A DNA stretch of 64,000 bases, taken from Salinilacustrithrix sp003476595 (lineage in GTDB: Bacteria > Actinomycetota > Acidimicrobiia > Acidimicrobiales > Salinilacustritrichaceae). The stretch lies in contig CAXAUZ010000011.1 in NCBI GenBank assembly GCA_963972525.1, forward strand, positions 62,001 to 126,000, given 5' to 3'. The notes beneath the pieces are model-generated. The model ran no database searches and was not told the origin of the DNA. It saw only the letters and a list, made by a program, of their open reading frames with translations. The stretch's first letter is position 1. The number at the start of each line of letters is the position of its first letter. Positions 1 through 8,571 of this stretch are shown piece after piece. A program made the position numbers and the translations under genes.

Positions 1-329
1 GGCTCGGTCCAGGACGCGCCCTGCGTGGGCGTGGCGGCGACCGGGACGCCGTCGGGCTCGGGGACGCGGACGGTGGCCTCGTCGGTGGACTCGGGTCGCG
101 GGCTGGCGACGTCGTCGGCCGCCGGCGCCTCGGCGGCGGGGTCGGGCGTGTTCGGCGCCGGCGCGGCGTCGGGCGTGGGGGCGGCATCGGCGCGCAGGGG
201 CGGCCACGGCTCGGACGGGCTGGTCGCCGGCGTGGGCAGCGGATCGTCCGTGCGGCGCATCGACTTCACGGCCGAGACGACCGCGGCCAGGGCGGCGGCG
301 AGGAAGGCGAACCGGACGAAGCGCTTCAT
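1..329 (-). CDS. Membrane-anchored Pro/Ala-rich protein, 3' part outside the window
   Basis: Only the first 109 codons are visible; the gene runs off the left edge. The ATG at 329-327 overlaps the TGA of the upstream gene (ATGA), so the two are probably translationally coupled. The protein begins with a short basic stretch (MKRFVRF) and one hydrophobic segment at about residues 6-21, then a low-complexity Pro/Ala/Asp-rich region typical of an extracytoplasmic linker. No catalytic domain is visible in this part. I do not recognise the family; it could be a signal-anchored cell-surface protein whose functional domain lies beyond the window. Confidence 0.6.
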   Translation of the reverse strand, partial: MKRFVRFAFLAAALAAVVSAVKSMRRTDDPLPTPATSPSEPWPPLRADAAPTPDAAPAPNTPDPAAEAPAADDVASPRPESTDEATVRVPEPDGVPVAATPTQGASWTE

Positions 330-1807
330 CGGCCGGACCCTACCGACCCCTCTGCGGCTCCGGCCCGCCGAGCGATGTCGGCGGCCAGCTTGCCGAAGAT
401 CAGGCCGTGGAACGGGAGCACGACGTACCAGTAGAGGCGGCCGAACAGGCCACGGGGCACGAACAGCGCCCGCTGGCGCAGCCGCGACCGCCCCGGGCCC
501 TCGTCCTCGACCACCCACTCCATCCACGCCTCGCCGGGCAGGCGCATCTCGGCGCGCAACCGCAGCAGGCGGGGCGGCTCGTAGGCCTCGACCCGCCAGA
601 AGTCGAGGGCGTCGCCGACCCGCAGGTGGTCGGGGTGGCGGCGACCGCGGCGCATGCCTGGTCCGCCGACGAGCTTGTCGGCGATGCCCCGAAGGGTCCA
701 CAGGACGTCGGCGACGAACCAGCCCCGGTCGCCCCCGATCCCGGCGGCCACCGCGAACACGGCCTCGGCGGAGGCGTCGGCGGTCGCCGACTGCTCGTCG
801 ATGAAGACCGTGCCGCCCGACCAGTCCGGGTCGGAGGGGAGCGGATCGGCTGGGGTCTGCCCGGGCAGCGACGCGTCCGACCAGCGGGTGCGCACGTCGA
901 CGTCCTCGACCCGGCGCAGCGCCAGCTCCAGCGACTCCCGGAACGACACCGCGGGACGGTCCTCGAACAGGTCGATGCTGTGGTCGTGGACGATGACCTC
1001 GTTCACCAGGCTCTCCACCAGCGGTCGGGCCAGGCCGCCGGGCAGCGGGGTGACCAGGCCGACCCAGCGGCTGGACAGGCTCGGCGAAAGCACGGGCACA
1101 GGCACGATCCACCGCTTCCGGAGGCCGGCGACCTCGGCGTAGGTGTGCATCATCTCCCGGTAGGTGAGGACCTCGGGCCCGCCGACCTCGATGATCCGGC
1201 CGAGCGTGTCGGGACGGTCCAGCACGGTGATCAGCGCGTGGAGGATGTCGCGGATGGCGATGGGCTGGACCTTGGTGTCCACCCAGCGGGGGGTGACCAT
1301 GGCCGGGAGCACCTCGACCAGGTTGCGCAGCATCTCGAAGCTGGCCGACCCGGACCCGATGATGACGGCGGCGCGCAGCTCGGTGACCGGCACCCGGCCG
1401 ACGCGCAGGGTGTCGCCGACCTCGTGGCGGCTGGCCAGGTGGGGGGACAGGTCCTCGCCCTCCTCGCCGAGCCCGCCCAGGTAGACGATGCGCTCCATGG
1501 TCGGCGTGTCGGCGGCCGCCTCGGCGAACAGGCGGGCGTTGCGCCGGTCGGTGGCGGCGAAGTCGTCGGACCCGCCCATCGAGTGCACGAGGAAGTAGGC
1601 GGCCGAGCACCCCTCCATCGCCTCGCGCACGGCGCCGTCGTCCTCGAGCGAGCCCTCCACCACCGTGACCCGCTCGGCCCAATCGATGCCCCGGAGCTTC
1701 GTGGGCGTGCGGACCAGGCAGCGCACCTCGTGGCCGGCTTCGAGCAGGGCGGGGACCAGCCGGCCACCGATGTAGCCGGTGGCGCCGGTGACGAGGACGG
1801 TGGACAC
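326..1807 (-). CDS. SDR-family NAD(P)-binding protein with C-terminal DUF2867 domain
   Basis: The 493-residue protein starts at GTG 1807. The open frame continues upstream to 2014, but that part is Val-rich low-complexity sequence antisense to the M1 peptidase and is not plausible protein. An N-terminal Rossmann motif TGATGYIGG and an atypical-SDR core fill about residues 1-290. A DUF2867 (START-like) domain with FIDEQSATA and LYWYVVLPFHG fills roughly 330-490. Fusions of this type are common in actinobacteria and are often annotated as SDR oxidoreductases; the substrate is unknown. It is divergent from the M1 peptidase and overlaps the downstream membrane-anchored gene by 4 nt. Confidence 0.85.
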   Translation of the reverse strand: MSTVLVTGATGYIGGRLVPALLEAGHEVRCLVRTPTKLRGIDWAERVTVVEGSLEDDGAVREAMEGCSAAYFLVHSMGGSDDFAATDRRNARLFAEAAADTPTMERIVYLGGLGEEGEDLSPHLASRHEVGDTLRVGRVPVTELRAAVIIGSGSASFEMLRNLVEVLPAMVTPRWVDTKVQPIAIRDILHALITVLDRPDTLGRIIEVGGPEVLTYREMMHTYAEVAGLRKRWIVPVPVLSPSLSSRWVGLVTPLPGGLARPLVESLVNEVIVHDHSIDLFEDRPAVSFRESLELALRRVEDVDVRTRWSDASLPGQTPADPLPSDPDWSGGTVFIDEQSATADASAEAVFAVAAGIGGDRGWFVADVLWTLRGIADKLVGGPGMRRGRRHPDHLRVGDALDFWRVEAYEPPRLLRLRAEMRLPGEAWMEWVVEDEGPGRSRLRQRALFVPRGLFGRLYWYVVLPFHGLIFGKLAADIARRAGAAEGSVGSGR

Positions 1808-1862
1808 GCGCTCTGTGTAGCGCGACGCGGCCCGGATGGGACGTCGTGGGAGGATGCGAGCC

Positions 1863-3344
1863 GTGCCCGCCGCACCGCTGCCCGCCCGGCTCGGCCGGCT
1901 CCTGCTCCTCGCCGCCCTCGCCGCCGGCCTGGTGTCGTGCCGCGCCAGCGACGTGGCCCTCGACGCACCGACGACCACGACCACCGCGCCGGCGACCACC
2001 ACCACCACGACCACGGCGCCGCCCGCAACCGGGATGGCCGGCGATCCGGGGGTGGGCGATCCCTACTTCCCCGAGCTCGGCAACGGCGGCTACGACGCGC
2101 TCAGCTACCACATCGACCTCGAGTGGCTGCCCGACAACGGCTCGATCGATGCCACCACCACCATCGAGCTGACGCCGACGGTCGACCTGCGCTCGTTCAA
2201 CCTCGACCTGGTCGGCCTGGACGTCTCCCTCGTCGCCGTCGACGGGGTGGACGTCGGGTTCCGCCGCAGCGGCCGGGAGATGACGGTGCTCCCCGAGTCC
2301 GTGCTGCCCGCCGGCGAGGCGGTCACGGTGGCGGTCAGCTACGCAGGCCGGCCGCAGCCGATCTCGCTCGGCAGCGACGTGTTCGGTGCCGGCTGGCAGA
2401 CGGATGGGCGGGAGGCCTACGTCGTGTCCGAGCCGGCCGGGGCCGCCAGCTGGTTCCCGGCCAACGACCACCCCACGGACAAGGCGCTGTTCACCTTCGA
2501 GCTCACGACTGCGCCCGACCAGGTCGGAGTGGCCAACGGCGTGCTGGTCGAGGAGCGACCCGAGCCCGACGGGCGGCGCACGTGGGTCTGGCGCGCCGCG
2601 GACCCGATGGCCACGTACCTCGCGTCGATCGTGGTCGGTGACCTCGTGATCGAGCGGACCACGGCGCCCACCGGGCTGGCGCTGCGCGACGCCTACCCAC
2701 CCGAGCACGCCGCCCCGGCCCAGGAGCTGTTCGCCCGCACCGGGGAGATGGTCGCCACGTTCGAGGAGTGGTTCGGGCCGTACCCCTTCGAGGTGTACGG
2801 CCACGTCGTGGTCGACGAGGCGCTGGGCTTCGCCCTCGAGAACCAGACGCTGTCGCTCTTCGGCACCGACCTGCTCGGCGCCGGCGGGGCGGGGGAGCGC
2901 ACCGTGGCCCACGAGCTCGCCCACCAGTGGTACGGCAACGCGGTGAGCCCGGCGTCGTGGCGCGACATCTGGCTCAACGAGGGCTTCGCCACCTACGCCG
3001 AGTGGATCTGGCTGCAGGAGGCCTACGGCCAACCCATCGAACGATCGGCCGAGCGGGCCCACGCCGGCGCCGACTACGGCGTGGCTCCCGGCGACCCGGG
3101 CAACGAGGAGCTGTTCCAGCCCACCGTCTACATCCGGGGTGGCCTGGCCCTGCACGCCCTGTCCGTCGAGATGGGGGACGAGGCGTTCCGGGCGCTGCTG
3201 CGGGAGTGGCCCCAGCGCTTCCACGACTCCACCGCGTCGACCGAGGACCTGCGGGCCCTGGCCGAGGAGCTGTCGGGTCAGGACCTGGCGACGGTGTTCG
3301 ACGACTGGGTCCACGGGACCGAGCTCCCGCCGTTCCCCACGTAG
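1863..3344 (+). CDS. M1-family zinc metallopeptidase lipoprotein
   Basis: A 493-residue exported aminopeptidase-type enzyme. The start is placed at GTG 1863 because GGGAGG at 1848-1853 lies 9 nt upstream; ATGs at 1836 and 1854 are too far from or too close to it. The N-terminus is a lipoprotein signal ending in LVSC, followed by a Thr-rich linker. The M1 zinc motif HELAHQWYG with the downstream NEGFATY glutamate is intact, and GFALENQT matches the exopeptidase motif (GAMEN in other members). It is shorter than PepN and lacks the large C-terminal domain. It probably trims peptides at the cell surface. A hairpin at 3390-3409 follows. Confidence 0.9.
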   Translation: MPAAPLPARLGRLLLLAALAAGLVSCRASDVALDAPTTTTTAPATTTTTTTAPPATGMAGDPGVGDPYFPELGNGGYDALSYHIDLEWLPDNGSIDATTTIELTPTVDLRSFNLDLVGLDVSLVAVDGVDVGFRRSGREMTVLPESVLPAGEAVTVAVSYAGRPQPISLGSDVFGAGWQTDGREAYVVSEPAGAASWFPANDHPTDKALFTFELTTAPDQVGVANGVLVEERPEPDGRRTWVWRAADPMATYLASIVVGDLVIERTTAPTGLALRDAYPPEHAAPAQELFARTGEMVATFEEWFGPYPFEVYGHVVVDEALGFALENQTLSLFGTDLLGAGGAGERTVAHELAHQWYGNAVSPASWRDIWLNEGFATYAEWIWLQEAYGQPIERSAERAHAGADYGVAPGDPGNEELFQPTVYIRGGLALHALSVEMGDEAFRALLREWPQRFHDSTASTEDLRALAEELSGQDLATVFDDWVHGTELPPFPT

Positions 3345-3389
3345 CGGGCCGCGACGGAACGCCCACGGAGGCGCGCACCGCGGCCCAGA

Positions 3390-3409
3390 ACGGTTCAGGC
3401 CAGAACCGT
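3390..3409. terminator. Short hairpin between convergent genes
   Basis: ACGGTTC and GAACCGT form a perfect 7-bp stem with a 6-nt loop, between the stop of the M1 peptidase (3344) and the stop of the epimerase (3421). No U-tract follows, as is usual in very GC-rich genomes. A bidirectional terminator is the likely role. Confidence 0.5.
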
Positions 3410-3420
3410 GCAGGTCGGTG

Positions 3421-4329
3421 TCAGGCGGCCTCGTCGTCGCCGAGCATGGCGGCCAGGCAGACCTCGATGGTGGGGTGGCGGAACACGAAGCCGTCGGCCT
3501 CGAGCACGGTGGGCAGGACCCGGTGCGAGGTGTACAGCAGCGCCTCGGTGAGCTCCTTGCCGAGCAGCACGGTGGGGCCGAGCTTGGGGATGGGCAGCAG
3601 CGTCGGCCGGCCCAGCTCGCGTCCGAGGGCCTTGGTGTAGGTCTGGTTCGTCACCGGGTTCGGCGCGGTGAGGTTCACCGGGCCCTCGACGTCGGACTCG
3701 ATGAGGTGGAGCATCGCCCGGACGTGGTCGTCGATGGAGATCCAGCTCCACCACTGATCACCGGAGCCGAAGCGGCCGCCGATGCCGAGCTTGAACGGCA
3801 GCAGCGTCTTCTTCAGCGCGCCGCCGTCGGCGGACTGCACGATGCCGGTGCGCAGCAGGCAGGTGCGGATGCCCGCCTCCTGCGCCGGCGCGGTGGCGCC
3901 CTCCCACTGCACGCACACGTCGGTGAGGAAGCCGTCGCCGGCCCGGGACTCCTCGGTGAGGACCTCGTCGCCGGCGTCGGGGTAGTAGTCGATGCCCGAG
4001 GCCGACAGCAGCACCGACGGCTTGCGGTCGAGGCCGGCGATGGTGCGGGCGATCAGGTCGGTGCTCCTGGTGCGGGACTCGAGGATGAGGCGCTTGCGCT
4101 CGTCGGTCCAGCGCTCGTCGCCGATGCCGGCGCCGGCCAGGTTGACCACGGCGTCGACGCCCTCGAGGCCGGCTGCGTCGATGGTGCCGGCATCGGGATC
4201 CCAGGAGATCTCGTCGGACCCGGGGTGGTCGTGGCGGACGAGGCGGACCGCGGTGTGGCCGGCGCCGCGGAGGGCTCCGACGAGGGCGGAGCCGATGAGA
4301 CCCGAGGAACCGGTGATGGCGACCTTCAT
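3421..4329 (-). CDS. TIGR01777-type SDR epimerase
   Basis: A 302-residue NAD(P)-binding protein with the N-terminal motif KVAITGSSGLIGSALV and the family hallmarks VDAVVNLAGAGIG and LLSASGIDYYPDAG. The C-terminal DUF1731 region contains LGRELGRPTLLPIPK and ends near residue 295. Length and motif order match the YfcH/TIGR01777 group (about 300 residues), whose physiological substrate is not established. It starts at ATG 4329 and is divergent from mscL with about 80 nt between the start codons. Confidence 0.9.
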   Translation of the reverse strand: MKVAITGSSGLIGSALVGALRGAGHTAVRLVRHDHPGSDEISWDPDAGTIDAAGLEGVDAVVNLAGAGIGDERWTDERKRLILESRTRSTDLIARTIAGLDRKPSVLLSASGIDYYPDAGDEVLTEESRAGDGFLTDVCVQWEGATAPAQEAGIRTCLLRTGIVQSADGGALKKTLLPFKLGIGGRFGSGDQWWSWISIDDHVRAMLHLIESDVEGPVNLTAPNPVTNQTYTKALGRELGRPTLLPIPKLGPTVLLGKELTEALLYTSHRVLPTVLEADGFVFRHPTIEVCLAAMLGDDEAA

Positions 4330-4408
4330 GACGTCGTACGGTACCGACGCCGGACGGCGCCCCGACGTCGGGGATCACGTCGGTGCCGGGACCTGGGGGA
4401 GCCCTCAC

Positions 4409-4816
4409 GTGCTGCAAGACCTGAAGAAGTTTCTCATGCGGGGCAACGTCGTCGACCTGGCCGTCGCGGTCGTCATCGGCGCCGCGTTCGGCCTCGTGGT
4501 GTCCTCGTTCGTCGACAACATCATCAACCCGATCGTCGCTACCATCTTCGGTGAGCCCGACCTCAGCGAGGTGGCCGCCATCACCCTGCGCGAGAGCGAC
4601 GAGGGCGATGCCGTGCTGCGGATCGGCGCGTTCGTCCAGCAGATCCTCGACTTCGTGATCATCGGCACGGCCCTGTTCTTCGTCGTCCAGGCCTTCCAGA
4701 AGCTCCAGGAGCGCCGGGCGAACCAGGAGGTCCCCGCCGAGGAGACCCCGACGCCCACCGACGAGGCCCTCCTGCTGTCGGAGATCCGCGACCTGCTCAA
4801 GTCCCAGCAGCGGTAG
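4409..4816 (+). CDS. mscL: Large-conductance mechanosensitive channel MscL
   Basis: A 135-residue inner-membrane channel, close to the 136 residues of E. coli MscL. The start is GTG 4409, preceded by GGGGGA at about 4395-4400. The amphipathic N-terminus LQDLKKFLMRGNVVDLAV leads into TM1 (about residues 15-42), a short periplasmic loop, TM2 (about 74-94) and a charged cytoplasmic helix ending DLLKSQQR. The pore-forming homopentamer opens under membrane tension and protects against hypo-osmotic shock. It stands as a single gene between the epimerase and the E3 gene. Confidence 0.95.
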   Translation: MLQDLKKFLMRGNVVDLAVAVVIGAAFGLVVSSFVDNIINPIVATIFGEPDLSEVAAITLRESDEGDAVLRIGAFVQQILDFVIIGTALFFVVQAFQKLQERRANQEVPAEETPTPTDEALLLSEIRDLLKSQQR

Positions 4817-4884
4817 CGGCGGCGAACACCTCGGCGGCCCGGTCCGGGGAGGGGCCGGCGCCGTCGTCCTCTATGGTTCGAACC

Positions 4885-6723
4885 GTGGCCGACGTACCCA
4901 TGCCCCAGCTCGGTGAGACCGTCACCGAGGGAACGATCACCCGCTGGTTCAAGCAGGTCGGCGACTCCGTCGCCGAGGATGAACCGCTCTTCGAGGTGTC
5001 CACCGACAAGGTCGACTCCGAGGTGCCCTCGCCGATGAACGGCACGCTCACCGAGATCCTCGTGGAGGAGGGCGACACCGTCGACGTCGGCACCGTCCTG
5101 GCCCGCATCGGCGACGAGGGCGACGCCCCCGCCGGCGGCGACGAGCCGGCCGAGGAGCCTGCTGCGCAGGCCGAGGCCCAGACCCAGCCCGACCAGGAGC
5201 CCGAGGTCGACGAGTCCGCCGCCTCCGAGGCCTCTGCGCCCGTCCAGCCCCAGCAGCCGACCCAGCCCCAGCACATCCCCGCCGAGGTGAAGGGCCACGC
5301 GGGCGGCGAGGTCGACCGCCAGGACCAGCACTTCGACGTCGTCGTCATCGGCGGCGGCCCGGGTGGCTACGCCGCCGCCCTGTACGGCGCGTCGGCCGGG
5401 CTGGACATCGCCCTGATCGAGAAGAACAAGCTCGGCGGCACCTGCCTCAATGTCGGCTGCATCCCGGCCAAGGAGCTGCTCGAGAGCGCCCACGTGCACC
5501 GCACCCTGCTCGGCGCGGCCGAGTTCGGCTTCGAGATCGGCGAGGTCGGCATCAACTGGACCCGCACCATCGAACGCAAGCAGGAGGTGGTCGACAAGCT
5601 GGTCGGTGGCCTCGGCCAGCTGCTCAAGAGCCGCAAGGTCACCGTGTTCGACGGCCACGGCAAGCTCCAGGCCGGCCACAAGGTCGACATCAGCGGCGGC
5701 GAGTCCGGCGACGTCGCCATCTCCGGCGACTCCGTCGTCATCGCCACCGGCTCGCTGCCCCGCACCATCCCGGGGTTCGACGTGGACGGCGAGATCGTCA
5801 TGACCTCCGACGAGTTCCTGTCGATGGACCCGCTCCCGTCCACGGCCGTCGTCATCGGCGGCGGCGCCATCGGCTGCGAGTTCGCCTCGACCATGTCCGA
5901 CATGGGCACCGAGGTCACGATCCTCGAGGCGCTCGACCAGATCATCCCCGGGTGCGACGCCGACGTCGTCCGGGCCGTGAACCAGTCGTTCAAGAAGCGC
6001 AAGATCGACGTGAAGACGGGCGTGAAGGTCACCGGACATTCGCCCAAGGACGGCGGCGGCACCACGGTCAGCTACGGCGACGGCGAGACCATCGACGTCG
6101 ACGTGGTGGTCGTCTCCGTGGGTCGCCGGCCCAACACCGACGACATCGGCCTCGACGGCACCGCCGTGTCGGTCGCCGAGCGCGGCTTCGTCGACGTCGA
6201 CGACCGCTGCCGCACCGGCGAGCCCGGCGTCTGGTCGGTCGGGGACTGCATCGCCACCCCGGCCCTGGCCCACGTCGCCTTCGCCGAGGGCATCGTGGCG
6301 ATCAAGGACATCCTCGGCGAGGACCCGGTGCCGGTCGACTACACGAACGTGCCCTGGGCCATCTACTGCCACCCCGAGGTCGCCTTCGCCGGCCTCACCG
6401 AGCAGGCGGCCAAGGACGCCGGCTACGAGGTGGTCACGTCCAAGCACCGCTGGACCGGCAACGGCCGGGCGATGATCATCGGTGACACCGAGGGTGTCGT
6501 GAAGATCGTCGCCGAGAAGGACGCCGACGGCCGCGCCGGTCGCATCCTCGGCGTCCACCTCTGCGGCCCGTGGGCCACCGAGCAGCTCGGCCAGGGGTAC
6601 CTGGCGGTGAACTGGGAGGCCACGGTCGACGAGGTCGCCCACTTCATCCAGCCGCACCCGACGCTGTCGGAGCTGTTCGGCGAGTCCGTCCTGGCCATGA
6701 CCGGACGGTCACTGCACGGTTGA
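4885..6723 (+). CDS. lpdA: Dihydrolipoyl dehydrogenase (E3) with N-terminal lipoyl domain
   Basis: This 612-residue flavoprotein reoxidises dihydrolipoamide of 2-oxoacid dehydrogenase complexes using NAD+. Residues 1-78 form a lipoyl domain with the modifiable Lys in STDKVDSEV. An acidic Pro/Gln/Ala linker follows to about residue 150, then the E3 core: FAD motif GGGPGGYAAA, redox disulfide GTCLNVGC, NAD motif GGGAIGCEFA, and the C-terminal dimer-interface HPTLSE. The start is placed at GTG 4885 because VADVPMPQLGETV aligns with the ATG start of the E2 gene at 7101. The lipoyl domain is almost identical to that of the E2. No E1 gene is in the window. Confidence 0.95.
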   Translation: MADVPMPQLGETVTEGTITRWFKQVGDSVAEDEPLFEVSTDKVDSEVPSPMNGTLTEILVEEGDTVDVGTVLARIGDEGDAPAGGDEPAEEPAAQAEAQTQPDQEPEVDESAASEASAPVQPQQPTQPQHIPAEVKGHAGGEVDRQDQHFDVVVIGGGPGGYAAALYGASAGLDIALIEKNKLGGTCLNVGCIPAKELLESAHVHRTLLGAAEFGFEIGEVGINWTRTIERKQEVVDKLVGGLGQLLKSRKVTVFDGHGKLQAGHKVDISGGESGDVAISGDSVVIATGSLPRTIPGFDVDGEIVMTSDEFLSMDPLPSTAVVIGGGAIGCEFASTMSDMGTEVTILEALDQIIPGCDADVVRAVNQSFKKRKIDVKTGVKVTGHSPKDGGGTTVSYGDGETIDVDVVVVSVGRRPNTDDIGLDGTAVSVAERGFVDVDDRCRTGEPGVWSVGDCIATPALAHVAFAEGIVAIKDILGEDPVPVDYTNVPWAIYCHPEVAFAGLTEQAAKDAGYEVVTSKHRWTGNGRAMIIGDTEGVVKIVAEKDADGRAGRILGVHLCGPWATEQLGQGYLAVNWEATVDEVAHFIQPHPTLSELFGESVLAMTGRSLHG

Positions 6724-6729
6724 GGGGTC

Positions 6730-6745
6730 GGGGCCTGACGGCCCC
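6730..6745. terminator. GC hairpin between lpdA and infA
   Basis: GGGGCC-TGAC-GGCCCC gives a perfect 6-bp GC stem with a 4-nt loop, 7 nt after the lpdA stop and 6 nt before the infA stop on the other strand. It probably ends transcription from both sides. Confidence 0.55.
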
Positions 6746-6750
6746 GTCGC

Positions 6751-6975
6751 TCAAGCCTTGTAGCGGAAGGTGAGCCGGCCTCGGGTCAGGTCGTAGGGGC
6801 TCAGCTCGACCTGGACGCGGTCGCCCGGGAGCACGCGGATGCGATGTCGGCGCATCTTGCCCGAGATGTGGGCGAGCACCAGGTGCCCGTTGTCCAGCTC
6901 CACGCGGAACGACGCGTTGGGGAGCGACTCGTTCACGACGCCCTCCATCACGATCATGTCGTTGTTCTTTGCCAC
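6751..6975 (-). CDS. infA: Translation initiation factor IF-1
   Basis: A 74-residue OB-fold protein that binds the 30S A-site with IF-2 and IF-3 during initiation. The start is GTG 6975 (V/M-AKNNDMIVMEG), preceded by GAGGAG 6 nt upstream; the frame stays open further upstream but aligns poorly. Family motifs LPNASFRVELDNGH, HISGKMRRHRIR and LSPYDLTRGRL are intact. In most bacteria infA lies in the ribosomal protein/secY region; here it sits alone between lpdA and the E2 gene, so it may be a second copy or a relocated gene. Confidence 0.93.
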   Translation of the reverse strand: MAKNNDMIVMEGVVNESLPNASFRVELDNGHLVLAHISGKMRRHRIRVLPGDRVQVELSPYDLTRGRLTFRYKA

Positions 6976-7100
6976 GGATCTCCTCGATCGTCGTCTTCTG
7001 GGTTGCCCCGGACGACGTGCACGGGCCGTTCGGAACCCCTCCACGATGGCACGATCCGGCCTCGGATCCTCCATCGCTGGGCGCCGATAGAGTCCGAGCC

Positions 7101-8510
7101 ATGGCCGACGTCGAGATGCCCCAGCTCGGAGAGACCGTCACCGAGGGCACGATCACCCGCTGGTTCAAGCAGGTCGGCGAGTCCGTCGCCGAGGATGAGC
7201 CGCTGTTCGAGGTGTCCACCGACAAGGTGGACTCCGAGGTGCCCTCGCCGATGAGCGGCACGCTCAGCGAGATCCTGGTCGAGGAGGGCGACACCGTCGA
7301 CGTCGGCACCGTGCTGGCCCGCATCGGCGACGCCGGCGACGCCCCCGCCGAGGCGCCGGCGCAGGAGGACGCTCCGGCCGAGCCCGAGGAACCGAAGGCC
7401 GAGGCGCCCGCCGCCGACGTCGAGGGCGAGAAGGAGCCCTCGGCCCAGCAGCCGGCCCAGGCGCCCCAGGCCAAGGCGGAGGCCCCGAAGGAGCAGCCGG
7501 CCGCGAAGCAGGAGGCCGGCTCCGGCCAGGGCGGCGGTCGCTCGAAGCTGCTGTCCCCGGTCGTCCGCAAGCTGGTGAACGACAACGACCTCGACGTCGA
7601 TGCCATCGAGGGCACCGGCCCCGGCGGCCGCATCACCCGCGACGACGTCCTCGACGCCATCGACGCCGGCGCGGCCAAGAAGGGTGCCGCACCGGCCGAG
7701 CCCGCCGCCCCCCAGTCCGCTGCGCCGCAGGCCGCTGCGCCGCAGCAAGCACCGGCCAAGAAGGCGCCGGCCGCCCCTGCGCCCCGGGCCGGCGAGCGCG
7801 ACACCGCTGTGCCGCACACCCGCATCCGCCGGGCCACCGCTGAGCACATGCGCCGCTCGGTCGACACCTCGGCCCACGTCTACGCGTCGATCGAGGTCGA
7901 CTTCGACGCCGTCGACCGCGTGCGGGCCGCGCACAAGGAGCAGTTCAAGGCCGACGAGGGCTTCAGCCTCACCTACCTGCCCTTCATCAGCCGAGCCCTG
8001 GTCGACGCCATCCGCGACTTCCCGAAGGTGAACGCCAGCTTCGGGGAGGACGAGCTCATCGTCCACAACTACGTGAACCTCGGCATCGCGGTGGACCTCG
8101 ACTTCGAGGCCCTGCTGGTGCCGGTGGTGAGCGGCGCGGACGAGCTGCGGTTGCGGGCCATCGCCCGCACGATCACGGACCTCGCCGGTCGGGCCCGATC
8201 CAAGAAGCTGAGCCCCGACGAGCTGTCCGGCGGCACGTTCACGATCACCAACCCCGGCCCGTACGGCACGACGATGACGATGCCGATCATCAACCAGCCC
8301 CAGGTGGCGATCCTGTCGACCGACGCGGTGAAGCGCCGCCCGGTCGTGGTCGACCTGCCCGACGGCTCCGAGGCCATCGCCATCCACCCCACCGGCAACC
8401 TCACGCTCACGTGGGACCACCGGGCCTTCGACGGCGCCTACGCCGCCGCGTTCCTGGCCCGGGTCAAGGAGCTGCTCGAGACCATGGACTGGGCCCAGGA
8501 GCTCGGCTGA
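7101..8510 (+). CDS. sucB: 2-oxoacid dehydrogenase E2, dihydrolipoyl acyltransferase
   Basis: The 469-residue core enzyme of a 2-oxoacid dehydrogenase complex. Residues 1-78 are the lipoyl domain with Lys in STDKVDSEV. An Ala/Pro/Glu linker follows. The peripheral-subunit-binding domain at about 145-190 carries LSPVVRKLVNDNDLD and GTGPGGRITRDDV. The catalytic domain at about 230-469 ends with the acyltransferase motif DHRAFDGAY (His and Asp present). Substrate class (pyruvate, 2-oxoglutarate or branched-chain) cannot be decided from sequence reading; sucB is a conventional label. The start ATG 7101 is about 125 nt from the divergent infA start. Confidence 0.92.
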   Translation: MADVEMPQLGETVTEGTITRWFKQVGESVAEDEPLFEVSTDKVDSEVPSPMSGTLSEILVEEGDTVDVGTVLARIGDAGDAPAEAPAQEDAPAEPEEPKAEAPAADVEGEKEPSAQQPAQAPQAKAEAPKEQPAAKQEAGSGQGGGRSKLLSPVVRKLVNDNDLDVDAIEGTGPGGRITRDDVLDAIDAGAAKKGAAPAEPAAPQSAAPQAAAPQQAPAKKAPAAPAPRAGERDTAVPHTRIRRATAEHMRRSVDTSAHVYASIEVDFDAVDRVRAAHKEQFKADEGFSLTYLPFISRALVDAIRDFPKVNASFGEDELIVHNYVNLGIAVDLDFEALLVPVVSGADELRLRAIARTITDLAGRARSKKLSPDELSGGTFTITNPGPYGTTMTMPIINQPQVAILSTDAVKRRPVVVDLPDGSEAIAIHPTGNLTLTWDHRAFDGAYAAAFLARVKELLETMDWAQELG

Positions 8511-8518
8511 CGCGCGAC

Positions 8519-8539
8519 GGGAGAACTGCCAGTTCCCCC
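8519..8539. terminator. Hairpin with GAACTGCCAGTTCC core between convergent genes
   Basis: GGGAGAACT-GCC-AGTTCCCCC forms a 9-bp stem with a single mismatch, 9 nt after the E2 stop and upstream of the convergent epimerase stop at 8572. The 14-nt core GAACTGCCAGTTCC recurs at 49432-49445, so this is also a member of a small recurring hairpin set that shares ACTGGCAG with other repeats in the window. Confidence 0.55.
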
Positions 8540-8571
8540 CAACCGTTCCGGCAGTGCGGAGGTCGCGGTGG

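Noticed and set aside
1808..2014. N-terminal extension of the SDR-DUF2867 gene
   Set aside because: Val-rich then Arg-rich sequence, antisense to the start of the peptidase gene; the Rossmann motif begins directly after GTG 1807.
407..2641. 744-codon plus-strand open frame
   Set aside because: It is antisense to the SDR-DUF2867 gene and then runs out of frame through the M1 peptidase; His/Arg/Gly-rich composition, no domains.
4405..6657. 750-codon minus-strand open frame
   Set aside because: Antisense to mscL and lpdA, both of which have full family motifs. A typical GC-rich shadow.
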